A stretch of DNA of 64,000 nucleotides from Spirochaetales bacterium (lineage in GTDB: Bacteria > Spirochaetota > Spirochaetia > UBA9216), in NCBI GenBank assembly GCA_016342585.1, contig JAEINK010000004.1, positions 1 through 64,000 on the forward strand, read 5' to 3'. Below, one piece after another: positions 16,210 to 25,861 of this stretch (within the stretch, counting starts at the first letter, position 1; each line of letters starts with the position of its first letter). The translations under genes and the position numbers were made by a program. The notes under the pieces are model-generated. The model searched no databases, was not told the DNA's origin, and worked only from the letters and a program-made list of their open reading frames with translations.

Positions 16210-17631
16210 TTAACTGCCAAAACCTACCGAAAGGGTTATAGGGATCATGCTGTTCAAGTCACCATCCTGGAAACTTGTGAGCCCCGATTTAAGTTCAATG
16301 GCGAAGGTCTTTATTGTTATTCCGGCGACAGCCTGGAGTGATCCATAAGGGGTAAATCCCAAATCATCATCCCAGCCTGTCTCTTCGATATACATTATGC
16401 GCAAAAGGTTAAAACCGCCTTCAGCCTGTAGGCCGGCATAGAAGAGGTCGGTTATCGGGAGCCGGGCCCCCACGGATAACCCCATGGGGGTTGCTAAAAC
16501 CGATTTCACCGCAGTGAATTTGGGATTCCCCATGGTTACACCCAGATTGAGTTTTGTATCCAGCCAATATGCATTGACCAGCCGTGAACCAACCGAGATG
16601 CCTATCGTAAATCCACCGTCTGAGATAGCCGTGAATTTGTCTCCCGAAAAGATGCTGTAACCTGTGAAGGCATCGGCCCTGAATTTTAACTTACTCCCCG
16701 CCATTCCGGATTGGGTAATAGAAACTGAACTCTTTTCCGAATCCGTGGTTTGCTGTGAAGTGTCAGCCCTGTCTCCTCTGTTTTCGGAAGAACCTATGTT
16801 TATTCCATTCCTCCCGCTTCCCAATCCTTTTACGGATGTTCCCGTCGAGTTTTCAGTAGCTCGAGCATGCTCGGAAGAATCCGATGAAACCTCCCTTTCT
16901 AATGAAGTTCCATCACCCTCTGGTTCCTCAGGCCACTGCTCTTTCAGATCAAATACCGGTGTGTATTCCTCTTCATGGGGAACGGACATTGGATCCAGCA
17001 CTGTGAATGAAGTCTCTTCACTCAAGGTTATAAGCTCTGTCTCCTCCAGAGCAGAAAGAATCAATCCCATCCTGGCGCGGGAAAGCTGTTCTCCGGCCTC
17101 GACAATACGAGCTTCCTCCGTCTCAAAATCCCATGACTCAACTTTCCCTTCAAAGACTGTAAGGCTGTCCAGGGAGCTATTTTCTGATTCCGGGTCTGTT
17201 TCGGTAGTAACCAGAAAATCGGTTCCACGGACACCGAAGCCGGATGAAGGTGTTCGTAAACTGAATCTATTCCCCCTGACCCTGGCCGCTACAACCCTGA
17301 TCTTGCCATTAAAAAGGGTTGATCTGTTTACCGCCTCCGGATTAGCGGTATTTCTCAGTCCATCAATCTTGAAGAGGGAATTCTCTGAAAGCCTGAGGAT
17401 AGAACTGCTCTCGGTATATTGAAACTCAGCTCCAGTCTGGCCTGTTTTTACAGTCCAGCCTTCTGAAATTAGCAACCCGATTTCCGGATAGATTTCATTC
17501 CCTTCCGAATCGAAAGCTTCAAGCTCGTAGAGGTCATCCGCATAAAGCAGTTCAACCTCTTCCGCTCCAATAGCGAAGCAGAAGAGAGTCGACAGCAGAA
17601 AGATATATGTTAAAGTTTTTATCGATTTCAT
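16210..17631 (-). CDS. Exported FecR-domain protein with C-terminal barrel-like region
   Basis: 473 aa with a signal peptide (MKSIKTLTYIFLLSTLFCFAIGA). Residues about 45-165 form a FecR domain: EGWTVKTGQTGAEFQY, LRLSENSLFKID, and RTPSSGFGVRGTDFLV, which is the most diagnostic stretch. A low-complexity Ser/Thr/Glu linker (about 230-310) follows, and then a Gly/aromatic-rich region with alternating strands (SVGARLPITDLFYAGLQAEGG) resembling an outer-membrane barrel or lipocalin-like fold. FecR domains outside iron regulation are common in spirochaete envelope proteins; the role here is unknown. It starts 20 nt after the downstream end of the neighbouring lipoprotein gene. Confidence 0.75.
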   Translation of the reverse strand: MKSIKTLTYIFLLSTLFCFAIGAEEVELLYADDLYELEAFDSEGNEIYPEIGLLISEGWTVKTGQTGAEFQYTESSSILRLSENSLFKIDGLRNTANPEAVNRSTLFNGKIRVVAARVRGNRFSLRTPSSGFGVRGTDFLVTTETDPESENSSLDSLTVFEGKVESWDFETEEARIVEAGEQLSRARMGLILSALEETELITLSEETSFTVLDPMSVPHEEEYTPVFDLKEQWPEEPEGDGTSLEREVSSDSSEHARATENSTGTSVKGLGSGRNGINIGSSENRGDRADTSQQTTDSEKSSVSITQSGMAGSKLKFRADAFTGYSIFSGDKFTAISDGGFTIGISVGSRLVNAYWLDTKLNLGVTMGNPKFTAVKSVLATPMGLSVGARLPITDLFYAGLQAEGGFNLLRIMYIEETGWDDDLGFTPYGSLQAVAGITIKTFAIELKSGLTSFQDGDLNSMIPITLSVGFGS

Positions 17632-17650
17632 ATTGTATTCCTTTTAATTG

Positions 17651-19489
17651 TTATTCCAGGATCTTGACGGAGACACCGCCATCGGCCGCGGTAATTCCGT
17701 CTTCGAAGGCTACTATGGGCTGCCCCTCATTATTAAAGATGAGGCTGGATGACATGATCCAGTCTGCATTATTAAATATACTGCCTTCCCAGGTTATGCC
17801 ATTGAAGGATTTTATCCTTCCTCTACTTGGTGACGTATCCTTATAAACAACAACAGGAACTCCGGCTACAATCTCAAGGTCATAGACTTGATATACGGAA
17901 CTTGTATCGACTGTTCCCACATCTCCGCCAATTCCCAACCAGGTTGAATCTGTATCTGACCACTTATATACTTCAAGATCCGCACTACAGCGGAGGGCGA
18001 CATAAGTATCTGTACCGTCTGACTCCATTTCAATAGATTTTATAGAATCCCCGGAGGCAAAATTTCCGGCACCCTTAACAGCCCAGGTGTCTGTACCAGA
18101 TAGATATTCATAAACAAAAGCTTCAGGCCATGTTCCCTCTCCACAGGCTGCCAGTAAAGTTGTTCCATCCCAGACCAGGTCAATTTTGCCATCTGTTCTC
18201 CCAGTGGTAAACCCGTCGGTACCAAGCATACTCCAGGAACCTCCGCTTTCTGTATATTTAAAACAGGTAAGTTTCTTGGCCACAGGAGAGTCATCATGCC
18301 TCTGAAGAAGGACATAAAAATTATTGTCCTCATCGCTGGTAAGCGAAACCGCGTGCCCCGTCAGATCCTGTGCTCCGGTATATACACTTTCGATGGGAGG
18401 TGAAAGCGGATCCCATGTTGTCCCCGTTTTATTGTAATACACTCTTAGCTTACCACTCTCAAGAGTGGCTGCCACAAGAGTATCATTGGGAAGAATCAGA
18501 TAATCCCATTCCTGCTCGTATGAGAGTCCCTCTATCATAGAGATATCTCCCGTCCAGCCTGTGCCGTCAAAGTAGGCAAATGAAAGACCTCCATCGGCAT
18601 AAAAGGCAAGATAGGGCGTACCTGAAGAATCTTTGGTAAGCTTTGGTTCCCGACTCGTCGTGCCAAAGTATCCTGCTTCGTCTGTTCCTAAATAATTCCA
18701 GGTACCGGTAGAAATATTGGGTCCTAATGGTTCCGTTGTTTCTACATATGTAGTGATGCCCGTACCGGAGGTCAGAGTCGTCACCATATCACCAGCAACC
18801 TCATTCATATTCTGAAAGGAGATAGTGAATTCGACAAGGCCTAAAGTATCTGAGGCATCTACCGTGTAAGTCGCTGTATAGGGACCGCTACCAGAACCCG
18901 TGTAATCGATTATTGTGTCGGCTACCGGATCTTGGCCAATGGAAAATGTTACAGTTGGGTGAGTTAATAGTGTCTCACTGGCCGTCATTGTCAAAGTGAC
19001 AGTATCTCCGACAGTCGCATCATTTGTTCCCGTATTGGAGGAGAAAATGGTCACTTCTGTTAAAGTTGGCTTTGTTTCTTCAAAATCTTCAAAGGTAACA
19101 TTAACCGTAATACTTATGCTGATATCCGAATAGGAAACTACAGTGTAAACAACTGTCGCCGATAAATCCACGGGAGTTATACCACTTTTCTGCTCGGTTT
19201 CTCCTATCAGAACCTGTTTTCCCAGGAACTTGAATTCCGGTATAAGAGCGGATACATCGGTCCCTGTGGGAAGGGTAATGTCGATGCGTTCATTCTCTTC
19301 ATCGTAGACGCCCCTGCAATCCACAGGCAGTTCGGGGTTTTTCTCCATGGAAAATTCAAAAGCGGCAAATCCATTGGCCTTCATCAGCCTTTCATAGGCA
19401 TCAGAAAGGGGAACTGAACAGGTTGTTAAAATGATGGTGATAAGTAAAAGAATCGAACAAGTTAAAGAAATACGCAGTAATTTTTTCAT
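17651..19489 (-). CDS. Lipoprotein with Ig-like and beta-propeller domains
   Basis: 612 aa with a lipoprotein signal whose lipobox is LTTC (Cys24). An N-terminal DUF5018-like strand domain (GTDVSALIPEFKF ... VVYTVVSYS) is followed by a bacterial Ig-like module at about 145-235 (VGDTVTLTMTASETLL, VTFSIGQDPVAD). From about 265 to the end there are repeated blades with YLAFYADGGLSFAYFDG, LVWDGTTLLAACGEG and VPVVVYKDTSPSRG, like a sialidase/Kelch-type propeller without recognisable catalytic residues. It is probably surface-exposed and non-enzymatic. It lies 20 nt upstream of the FecR gene on the same strand, so the two may be co-transcribed. Confidence 0.75.
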   Translation of the reverse strand: MKKLLRISLTCSILLLITIILTTCSVPLSDAYERLMKANGFAAFEFSMEKNPELPVDCRGVYDEENERIDITLPTGTDVSALIPEFKFLGKQVLIGETEQKSGITPVDLSATVVYTVVSYSDISISITVNVTFEDFEETKPTLTEVTIFSSNTGTNDATVGDTVTLTMTASETLLTHPTVTFSIGQDPVADTIIDYTGSGSGPYTATYTVDASDTLGLVEFTISFQNMNEVAGDMVTTLTSGTGITTYVETTEPLGPNISTGTWNYLGTDEAGYFGTTSREPKLTKDSSGTPYLAFYADGGLSFAYFDGTGWTGDISMIEGLSYEQEWDYLILPNDTLVAATLESGKLRVYYNKTGTTWDPLSPPIESVYTGAQDLTGHAVSLTSDEDNNFYVLLQRHDDSPVAKKLTCFKYTESGGSWSMLGTDGFTTGRTDGKIDLVWDGTTLLAACGEGTWPEAFVYEYLSGTDTWAVKGAGNFASGDSIKSIEMESDGTDTYVALRCSADLEVYKWSDTDSTWLGIGGDVGTVDTSSVYQVYDLEIVAGVPVVVYKDTSPSRGRIKSFNGITWEGSIFNNADWIMSSSLIFNNEGQPIVAFEDGITAADGGVSVKILE

Positions 19490-19634
19490 TTGTTATACCT
19501 TTTAATAATTATTATTTTATCTATATAGTATTGAATATTTAAATTTTGTGCAATAAATTTTAACCCTATAATCTAAATTGATCGAGGCATCCGGAGATAG
19601 GGTTTACTGGTTTCTTAAATTAAATTCATAAAAC

Positions 19635-20996
19635 CTATTGCTCATAAATATACTTCTGCAGGGCCAGATTCTCTGTATTTAACCAGGTAATCTCACAGAG
19701 TGAAAATATTATCAGTTTTTCACCAGCAATTGAACCATAAAGGGGATTTGATAAATGCCTGATATTTGTGAGAAGCTCCGGATCGTCACCGGTAAAAAAC
19801 TTATACAAACTGATGCTGCCTGAGAAATCCCTTATGTACATCATCGAATCTTCTATATTAAGGAACCGCTGGGTTGAATTAAAAGGCATTTCAATACTGT
19901 GGTGAAGGGCGGGTAGGGCACTCTCCGTTATCTCATAGCTCTTCAGGCCGGCGAGGTCGGAAACGATTAGATGATCAGTATAAGAAACAATGTGACAGCC
20001 CGTTTCTGTTACATCTTCAGATATCGTAATGTTTGTCGCTTCCGTCACCGCGGGGAGGCTACTGATATCATAGGCATACATTACCATTTCGGAGTCATCA
20101 TTACTGACTGCGGCATAAAGTCTCCCGTCATGAATATTTAAACTGTAAATGTTTTCATACGCCAGGATTTTGTTATCCTGTAGGACAGGCGTAGCAGGAT
20201 TTGAACAATCGATGATAAATATACCCAGTGCTGTTCCTGCAAAAACCACATTACCATAATGAACGATATGTTTTATCCTGGGAGTTTTAAGGTTGTCATC
20301 TTCATCCAGAATTCTGCTGAACTCAAAAGCGGCTGTAATTTCCGGTGTTGCTGGATCGTTTATATCGATAATATAAAAGCCGGGGTGTTCATAATCATAG
20401 AAACTGCTGTAGGCATAGTTTCCTCCGATTGTAAGCTTATCTGTTGTCATAGGCATCTCTAAAGTGGATAGAAACTCAGGCTCAATGCAATTCAGGTCAT
20501 AGATGGCAAAGGAGGTTCCTCCCAGGTAGATCATCGATTCTTTCCTGAATATTGTCCTGATATTAAAGGGGATATTCCATTCTGCTTCTTTCTCCAGTGC
20601 AGGAGCCGCATATATGGTTTTCAAAATGGTAACATCACCCAGACCGGTAACTATTCCCCTGGCTTCAATGTCAATTTTTGCATAACCGGCTGAAAAAAAG
20701 GTACCCGACATCGTAACCTTGGGATCTTCATAGGAAAATGCATCATCGACAACATCGATCGTTGTCTCCGGACCATATTTCTGTGAAATCGTATAGGTTT
20801 CTGAATCTGCCGAATCACTTAGTGTAAATTCAAAACCTTCAATTATTTTTCCCGAGGGGGTCTCATCGATTTGGAATTCAATTTCGGGCCCGCTCCAAAG
20901 CCCTGAATCAAATTCGTCCCTGGTAAGTCCCGGGATTTCACAGCCGGAAAATAGAAAAACAGCAGCCATCAGCATAATAAATAATCTTTTTTTCAT
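19635..20996 (-). CDS. Lipoprotein with LVIVD-type beta-propeller repeats
   Basis: 453 aa from the ATG at 20996, which starts a lipoprotein signal (MKKRLFIMLMAAVFLFSGC, Cys19); the longer frame adds 21 residues with no signal character. After an N-terminal strand domain of about 120 residues, blades of the LVIVD type recur: GFYIIDINDPATPEITAAF, GIFIIDCSNPATPVLQDN, LYAAVSNDDSEMVMYAYD. This kind of propeller is found in exported proteins of unknown function. It has its own promoter region downstream of a terminator hairpin, and a weak inverted repeat (19562-19569 / 19597-19604) follows its stop. Confidence 0.75.
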   Translation of the reverse strand: MKKRLFIMLMAAVFLFSGCEIPGLTRDEFDSGLWSGPEIEFQIDETPSGKIIEGFEFTLSDSADSETYTISQKYGPETTIDVVDDAFSYEDPKVTMSGTFFSAGYAKIDIEARGIVTGLGDVTILKTIYAAPALEKEAEWNIPFNIRTIFRKESMIYLGGTSFAIYDLNCIEPEFLSTLEMPMTTDKLTIGGNYAYSSFYDYEHPGFYIIDINDPATPEITAAFEFSRILDEDDNLKTPRIKHIVHYGNVVFAGTALGIFIIDCSNPATPVLQDNKILAYENIYSLNIHDGRLYAAVSNDDSEMVMYAYDISSLPAVTEATNITISEDVTETGCHIVSYTDHLIVSDLAGLKSYEITESALPALHHSIEMPFNSTQRFLNIEDSMMYIRDFSGSISLYKFFTGDDPELLTNIRHLSNPLYGSIAGEKLIIFSLCEITWLNTENLALQKYIYEQ

Positions 20997-21160
20997 AATT
21001 ATACCTTCATAATTTTTATATTTATATTCAAAGTATAAACCATGAGGATCGCATGTCAAATGTTAAATTACTATTATGGATCTGCTTGTAACCGTTCGGA
21101 ACACAGACTTGGAGTAAAGGTTGAAAGCAAGATTTTTTCTATAATTGACGATTATTAAAG

Positions 21161-21189
21161 CCCTTTGGCTGAAAATTTCGGCCAAAGGG
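21161..21189 (-). terminator. Terminator of the condensing-enzyme gene
   Basis: CCCTTTGGC (21161-21169) pairs with GCCAAAGGG (21181-21189); on the minus strand the stem is followed by CTTTAATAAT. It lies just after the stop codon of the gene at 21201. Confidence 0.75.
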
Positions 21190-21200
21190 AATTTCCCTGT

Positions 21201-23033
21201 TTATTCTCCCAGACTTAAAATTTCATCAGGGATATTGGACTGCATCTTCACCAATTCGTTGAATTTGAAGTCTATATCAATGATTGCCTTTATCTCGTCA
21301 TTTTCTCCTCGCAGAGGCAGGGCGGTCGTTATGATCATCTCATCGGTGAAGCGTGATCTGAAGAGGTTTGAACAATAGGCCTCCCCACTTTTTTTGACAT
21401 TCAGGAACCACTCCTTTGTGTTGAAATCCTTGTTTAAGAGGCTTCTGAACCGCCCCTTCTCTCCACGCTGGGTGTATACCTGACTTATTCGATAGCCGTT
21501 GAGGTTCGTAATTGCCAGGAGCTGAATGGATGGTTCTCTCTTTACTATACCGGTAAGGTAGGGTTCTATAATTTCCTCTTTCAGTGACTGGATATCTTTG
21601 GAGGCTGTGATGATTGAAGAAAGACTCATAGCTTTTTTGATTACTTTTTCCTGAATCAATTCAAAATCGGATACAAAAAGGTGGGGGAGATAATGTTTTG
21701 ACTGGGCGATCAGCTCTTCAGGTGAAATCCCCGTCGTTCTTCCATCTGCATACTGTTTCTGAACCCACTGGTTGATTGGCTGAATGCCGGGATCTCTCTT
21801 GCTTACAGCAGGAATTTCTCCGGATTTCACCAGATCTATATTTTCGTTCAGCCAACGTGCAATTCCCGCCGCACCAGATTTATCTGTCACTGTGACTTTA
21901 AGCGGCCGGTTCAGTATCCTGTCTGTATCGAAGATATTATAGATTTCCTGATTTTTAAGGATTCCATCGGCGTGAATACCTGCACGGGTGGTATTGAAAT
22001 CTGCACCAATAAAGGGAAAATTTGTAGGAATGTCTGCCTTTATCTCATTCGTAAAATACTCGGCGATTTCGGTGATAACCCGGGTATCCATCCCGTTTTC
22101 TGAACCGGTTAGACCTATATATTCCATAACGGCCCCTTCAAGAGGAGGATTGCCTGTTCGTTCTCCATAACCAAGGAGAGAGGTATTAAGGGCTGAGATT
22201 CCATATAGCCAGGCTGTAGAGCCATTGATATGAACCTTGTGAAAGTCGTTATGACCATGCCATTCAAGCAGTTCTGAGGGATACCTCAGCTCTTTGTGTA
22301 AAGCATTAACCAGTTTAGGAACAGATCTGGGAAGGACGGCCCCCGGATATGATATACCGTACCCCATGGTATCACACAATCGAATCTTGATTGGAATACC
22401 ACTTTCGTTCATAAGTTTCAGAAGTTCGGCGGCGAAGGGCAGACAGAAGCCATAGATGTCTGCCCGGGTAATATCTTCAAAATGACAGCGAGGTCTGATA
22501 CCTGCATTCAGAGCTTCTTTTACTATTGCAAGATAATCTTCCAGGGCTTTGACTCGATTTTTTTTAAGCTTCAAGTAAATATGATAATCTGAAACCGATG
22601 TAAGGATCCCTGTTTCCTTTAATTCCAGCGCCTGAACCAATTTCAGATCCTCTGCTACAGCCCTGATCCAGCCTGTTATTTCAGGGAACTCATGGTTTTT
22701 ACTGCGGCAGATCTCAAGGGCTTCTCTGTCTCTTTTACTGTAGAGGAAGAACTCACTTTGACGAATTACACCATTTGGTCCGCCCAGACGGTGGAGGAGG
22801 GTGAAGAGATCTCCTATTTGTTTTGGTGTATACGGTGGTCTCGCCTGCTGACCGTCTCGGAATGTTGTATCGGTTATCCATATCTCTTCTGGTGGTTCAG
22901 GGAGAAGAAAGAATTCTTCAAACAGGATCCGGGGTACCTGAGAGAAGGGAAACTGATCCCTGAATAGTTCGGGTTCTTTTTTATTGATTAAGGGGAATTT
23001 ATAAAGATCTTCAGTGCATCTTAGCTTTTTCAT
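21201..23033 (-). CDS. DRE-TIM condensing enzyme (isopropylmalate/citramalate synthase-like) fused to a Cache-like sensor domain
   Basis: 610 aa. Residues about 40-320 form an HMGL-like/DRE-TIM metallolyase barrel: ITDTTFRDGQQ (metal and catalytic Asp/Arg), CHFEDITRADIYGF, RLCDTMGYGISYPG, and the metal-binding EWHGHNDFH. Residues about 330-450 resemble the communicator region of LeuA (ADFNTTRAGIHADGILKNQ). Instead of the LeuA allosteric domain, residues about 460-600 look like a PDC/Cache sensor (IQLLAITNLNGYRISQVY, NTKEWFLNVKKSGEAYCS, IITTALPLRGENDEIKAIID) without membrane segments. I chose the ATG at 23033, which has GGAGG 5 nt upstream. The acyl-CoA and 2-oxoacid substrates are unknown; Re-citrate, citramalate or isopropylmalate synthesis are candidates. 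Confidence 0.75.
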   Translation of the reverse strand: MKKLRCTEDLYKFPLINKKEPELFRDQFPFSQVPRILFEEFFLLPEPPEEIWITDTTFRDGQQARPPYTPKQIGDLFTLLHRLGGPNGVIRQSEFFLYSKRDREALEICRSKNHEFPEITGWIRAVAEDLKLVQALELKETGILTSVSDYHIYLKLKKNRVKALEDYLAIVKEALNAGIRPRCHFEDITRADIYGFCLPFAAELLKLMNESGIPIKIRLCDTMGYGISYPGAVLPRSVPKLVNALHKELRYPSELLEWHGHNDFHKVHINGSTAWLYGISALNTSLLGYGERTGNPPLEGAVMEYIGLTGSENGMDTRVITEIAEYFTNEIKADIPTNFPFIGADFNTTRAGIHADGILKNQEIYNIFDTDRILNRPLKVTVTDKSGAAGIARWLNENIDLVKSGEIPAVSKRDPGIQPINQWVQKQYADGRTTGISPEELIAQSKHYLPHLFVSDFELIQEKVIKKAMSLSSIITASKDIQSLKEEIIEPYLTGIVKREPSIQLLAITNLNGYRISQVYTQRGEKGRFRSLLNKDFNTKEWFLNVKKSGEAYCSNLFRSRFTDEMIITTALPLRGENDEIKAIIDIDFKFNELVKMQSNIPDEILSLGE

Positions 23034-23301
23034 TGGATCCTCCATGTTTTAAATTTATATTTATGTATTTATTTGCTATTGTCAATACATATATTTAACC
23101 AAAATAGGGTAAAAATGTTAATTACATGTATATTTGTTTACATAAAAATAGGTTTTGTATAGTTTTGAAAAGTTTTTGAAAAAAGTTCCTTCGCTGTTTT
23201 AAATTGTCTTCCGTCATTACTTGACGATAGACCCGTTGTTTTCCTATATTACAAGCACAGATCAACGTTGGCATTTTGGTTGAAATTGAAAGGATAAATC
23301 A

Positions 23302-24159
23302 TTGAGCATTATTAAGGTTATGAATAAAAGGACATCTATAAGGTCCTTTAACACGGAGGATCTCTCTTCGGATCTTCTCGATAAAATGAAGGTTATCATC
23401 ATTAAAAAACGATCCGGACCGTTTGGATCAAGACATAATTTTTCTCTAATAGATATAAATGAAAAAAAGCTGAATGAGTTGGGAAAGATGACATCCTATG
23501 GTGTTGTAAAAGGGGCGAGGTACTATTTTGCCGGATATTGTGATCCTGATGACCGTTCCCTGATTGATTTTGGTTATTGTTTTCAGGAAGTGGTTCTGGA
23601 ACTCACAGAGCTGGGATTGGGAACGTGTTGGTTGGGAGGGACATTCGGACGCAGTTTTATTGCGAAAGCCTTATCCCTTCCCGATGGGAAAGTCATCCCT
23701 GCCATATCGCCAGTGGGTCTTCCATTAGGCAAAAGGACAACAACCGATAAGCTTGTCCGGTATATCGCCAAATCTTCAAATAGAAAATCTCATGATCAAT
23801 TATTCTTTAATCATTACGGGAGCGAAGGTGTAAAACCTATTGGTGCCGAAGTTGAGAACGGTCCGCTTTCTAAAATCCTTGAGGGAGTCCGGTTTGCCCC
23901 CTCGGCATCGAATAAGCAGCCATGGCGCTTCATTTTTAAAGAGGATCATATTCACTTATACTGGGATTTTAATGAGAAGTATAATGCCGCCTTTAAGAGT
24001 TTTAATATTCAGGCTTTGGATATGGGGATCGCTTTATGTCACCTTATAAAATCTACAGATGAATTAGAACTTATGGCTGGTTTTATCGATGAGGATCCAC
24101 AGTTTGAAAGCATTCCCTGGAAATATGTTGCCAGCTTAAAAAATAAAGTCGTCGTTTAA
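23302..24159 (+). CDS. Nitroreductase-family protein (putative TM nitroreductase type)
   Basis: 285 aa from a TTG start with AAAGGAT upstream. The N-terminus IIKVMNKRTSIRSFNTEDLS is the FMN-phosphate-binding nitroreductase motif; EVVLELTELGLGTCWLGGTF and VRFAPSASNKQPWRF are two more FMN-site segments, arranged as two pseudo-halves as in the TM1586-like subfamily. It is expected to be an FMN oxidoreductase in the cytoplasm; the substrate is unknown. It is divergent from the condensing enzyme and its 3' end overlaps nagA by 4 bp tail to tail. Confidence 0.82.
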   Translation: MSIIKVMNKRTSIRSFNTEDLSSDLLDKMKVIIIKKRSGPFGSRHNFSLIDINEKKLNELGKMTSYGVVKGARYYFAGYCDPDDRSLIDFGYCFQEVVLELTELGLGTCWLGGTFGRSFIAKALSLPDGKVIPAISPVGLPLGKRTTTDKLVRYIAKSSNRKSHDQLFFNHYGSEGVKPIGAEVENGPLSKILEGVRFAPSASNKQPWRFIFKEDHIHLYWDFNEKYNAAFKSFNIQALDMGIALCHLIKSTDELELMAGFIDEDPQFESIPWKYVASLKNKVVV

Positions 24160-25367
24160 TGTCTGTCCGATATTTCATGGGGGTCCACGGTTAAACCTGT
24201 AACTATTTTTCCTTCGCGCATGGTTAGAATTATATCAAAATAATCATTGAACACCGTTATATCGGCCCTCTTCCCCGGAAGAATGGTCCCCCTGTCGTTC
24301 TGGAGACCCAGAACCTGGGCGGGATTGGAGCCTGCCATTCGAAGACCGTTTTCCAGAGGAATACCAATCTCTGTGAGATATTTTACACCGCCAAGCATGG
24401 TGAGGGATGAACCTGCGATTACATCGTCCGATTTTCTTCTGAATATATTCCCGTCTTCAGCGTCCAGGTATACCTCTTCACCATTGGCAATCATTGTCCC
24501 TGATTTCTGCATGGTGGGTTTCAGGGCATCTGTCACCATGATGATTTTATCTACCGGTTTTTCATTCAGGAGCAGTTTGATCAGGGCCGGGTGGACGTGA
24601 TATCCGTCGGGGATTATCTCGCAGGATACCTCCGGATGAATCAGGATGGCACCAGCTACACCCGGATCCCGGTGGTGGAGCCTTCGCATGGCATTGAAGA
24701 AGTGGGTTGAGTGGATAATGCCGGCCTGTATCCCCTCTACCATCTGATTGTAGTTGGCGTTGGAGTGTCCTGCCTGAAGGATGATCCCATTGTTCAGACA
24801 GTAGTGACTCAGCTCTCTCATGCCTTTCAGCTCCGGGGCTACAGTCATGGATATGATCTTTCCTTCGGAAGTTTTCCAGAACTCTTTCATTAATTCAATA
24901 TCAGGCAACCTCATAAATTCCGAACGCTGAACTCCGGCTTTCTCCGGGGAGATGAAGGGCCCTTCCATGTGGATTCCCAGGATTTCTGCCCCCTTCTCCT
25001 GGCCCATGGCATCGACAACCGAGCGGATAGCCATAAGCATCTTGTCGTGAGGTTGGGGATAGATGGTAGGACAAAAGCCGGTAACTCCGTATTCAGGGAG
25101 TATCATCGACATCTTCAGCAGTGAATGGGGGGTGCAGTCCTCTGTGCCGAAGCCTCCGATGCCATGAATATGGGAGTCTATGAATCCCGGAGCGGCTTTG
25201 GCCCCTTTCAAGTCGATAATCCTTGAATCTTCGGGCAGAGTTTTCTTTGCGAATCTTTCGGCACTCATGACATCATTTATAATGCCGTCGGAAATAATGA
25301 TACTGCTGTTCTTTAAAGTTGTAATTCCGGTGAAAATTGTTCCATTAATTAGACAAATTGTTGACAT
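24156..25367 (-). CDS. nagA: N-acetylglucosamine-6-phosphate deacetylase
   Basis: NagA removes acetate from GlcNAc-6-P to give GlcN-6-P in amino-sugar catabolism and wall recycling. The 403-residue protein shows the amidohydrolase set: PGFIDSHIHG, metal ligand Glu in GIHMEGPFI, AGHSNA, THFFNAM and the catalytic Asp in MVTDAL. A C-terminal PGKRADITVF strand closes the composite beta domain. I place the start at the ATG at 25367, preceded by GAGAGGA; a longer frame adds seven residues. No nagB or PTS gene is adjacent, so it stands apart from any visible amino-sugar operon. Confidence 0.93.
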   Translation of the reverse strand: MSTICLINGTIFTGITTLKNSSIIISDGIINDVMSAERFAKKTLPEDSRIIDLKGAKAAPGFIDSHIHGIGGFGTEDCTPHSLLKMSMILPEYGVTGFCPTIYPQPHDKMLMAIRSVVDAMGQEKGAEILGIHMEGPFISPEKAGVQRSEFMRLPDIELMKEFWKTSEGKIISMTVAPELKGMRELSHYCLNNGIILQAGHSNANYNQMVEGIQAGIIHSTHFFNAMRRLHHRDPGVAGAILIHPEVSCEIIPDGYHVHPALIKLLLNEKPVDKIIMVTDALKPTMQKSGTMIANGEEVYLDAEDGNIFRRKSDDVIAGSSLTMLGGVKYLTEIGIPLENGLRMAGSNPAQVLGLQNDRGTILPGKRADITVFNDYFDIILTMREGKIVTGLTVDPHEISDRH

Positions 25368-25507
25368 CGGGTCCTCTCTGTTCCGCATTATAAAACATAT
25401 ATGTAATTTTAGTATAGTTTTTTAAATATACTTAATAATCAGATTCATAAAAATTAAGGTATATTCTATAATTATAAATTGAACATATTTTTTTTGGAGG
25501 CAAAATA

Positions 25508-25855
25508 GTGATAAGAAAGAATTCTGAAAGGGTGGTAGAGACAAAAGAAAATCTTATGGGCGGGGAGGGTGAAATTTACCTAAAACCATACTTCAGTGCC
25601 GATGAAATGAAGGCCAAATGCCGGCTTTGTTCAAATGTTGTGATTCCCCCCGGATCGGCCCTGGGGCTTCATCCTCATAATGAAGAGGAGGAGATCTATT
25701 TGATCATCAAGGGCAAAGGGATTGTTGTGGATGATGATGTGGAAACAGAAGTGGGGCCCGGGGATGCCATTATTACTGGCAATGGGAGTTCTCATTCCAT
25801 CCGAAATGAATCTTCCGAAGATCTTGAGTTTGTGGCTGTGATCAATTGTTACTAA
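25508..25855 (+). CDS. Small cupin-domain protein
   Basis: 115 aa, single Cupin_2 barrel. Motif 1 is GLHPHNEEEEIYLIIKGKG, containing the His-X-His-X(4-5)-Glu metal-binding pattern, and motif 2 is GDAIITGNGSSHSI with the last His. The start is GTG with TTTTGGAGG upstream. It is monocistronic between nagA (divergent) and a flavodoxin-like gene (convergent). Metal-dependent sugar isomerase or sensor roles are possible, but nothing fixes the substrate. Confidence 0.85.
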   Translation: MIRKNSERVVETKENLMGGEGEIYLKPYFSADEMKAKCRLCSNVVIPPGSALGLHPHNEEEEIYLIIKGKGIVVDDDVETEVGPGDAIITGNGSSHSIRNESSEDLEFVAVINCY

Positions 25856-25861
25856 GGTTTT

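Noticed and set aside
16664-17422. 252-codon plus-strand frame opposite the FecR gene
   Set aside because: It is antisense to a gene with a clear signal peptide and FecR motifs, is Ser/Pro/Val-rich as expected for a shadow frame, and lacks any recognised domain.
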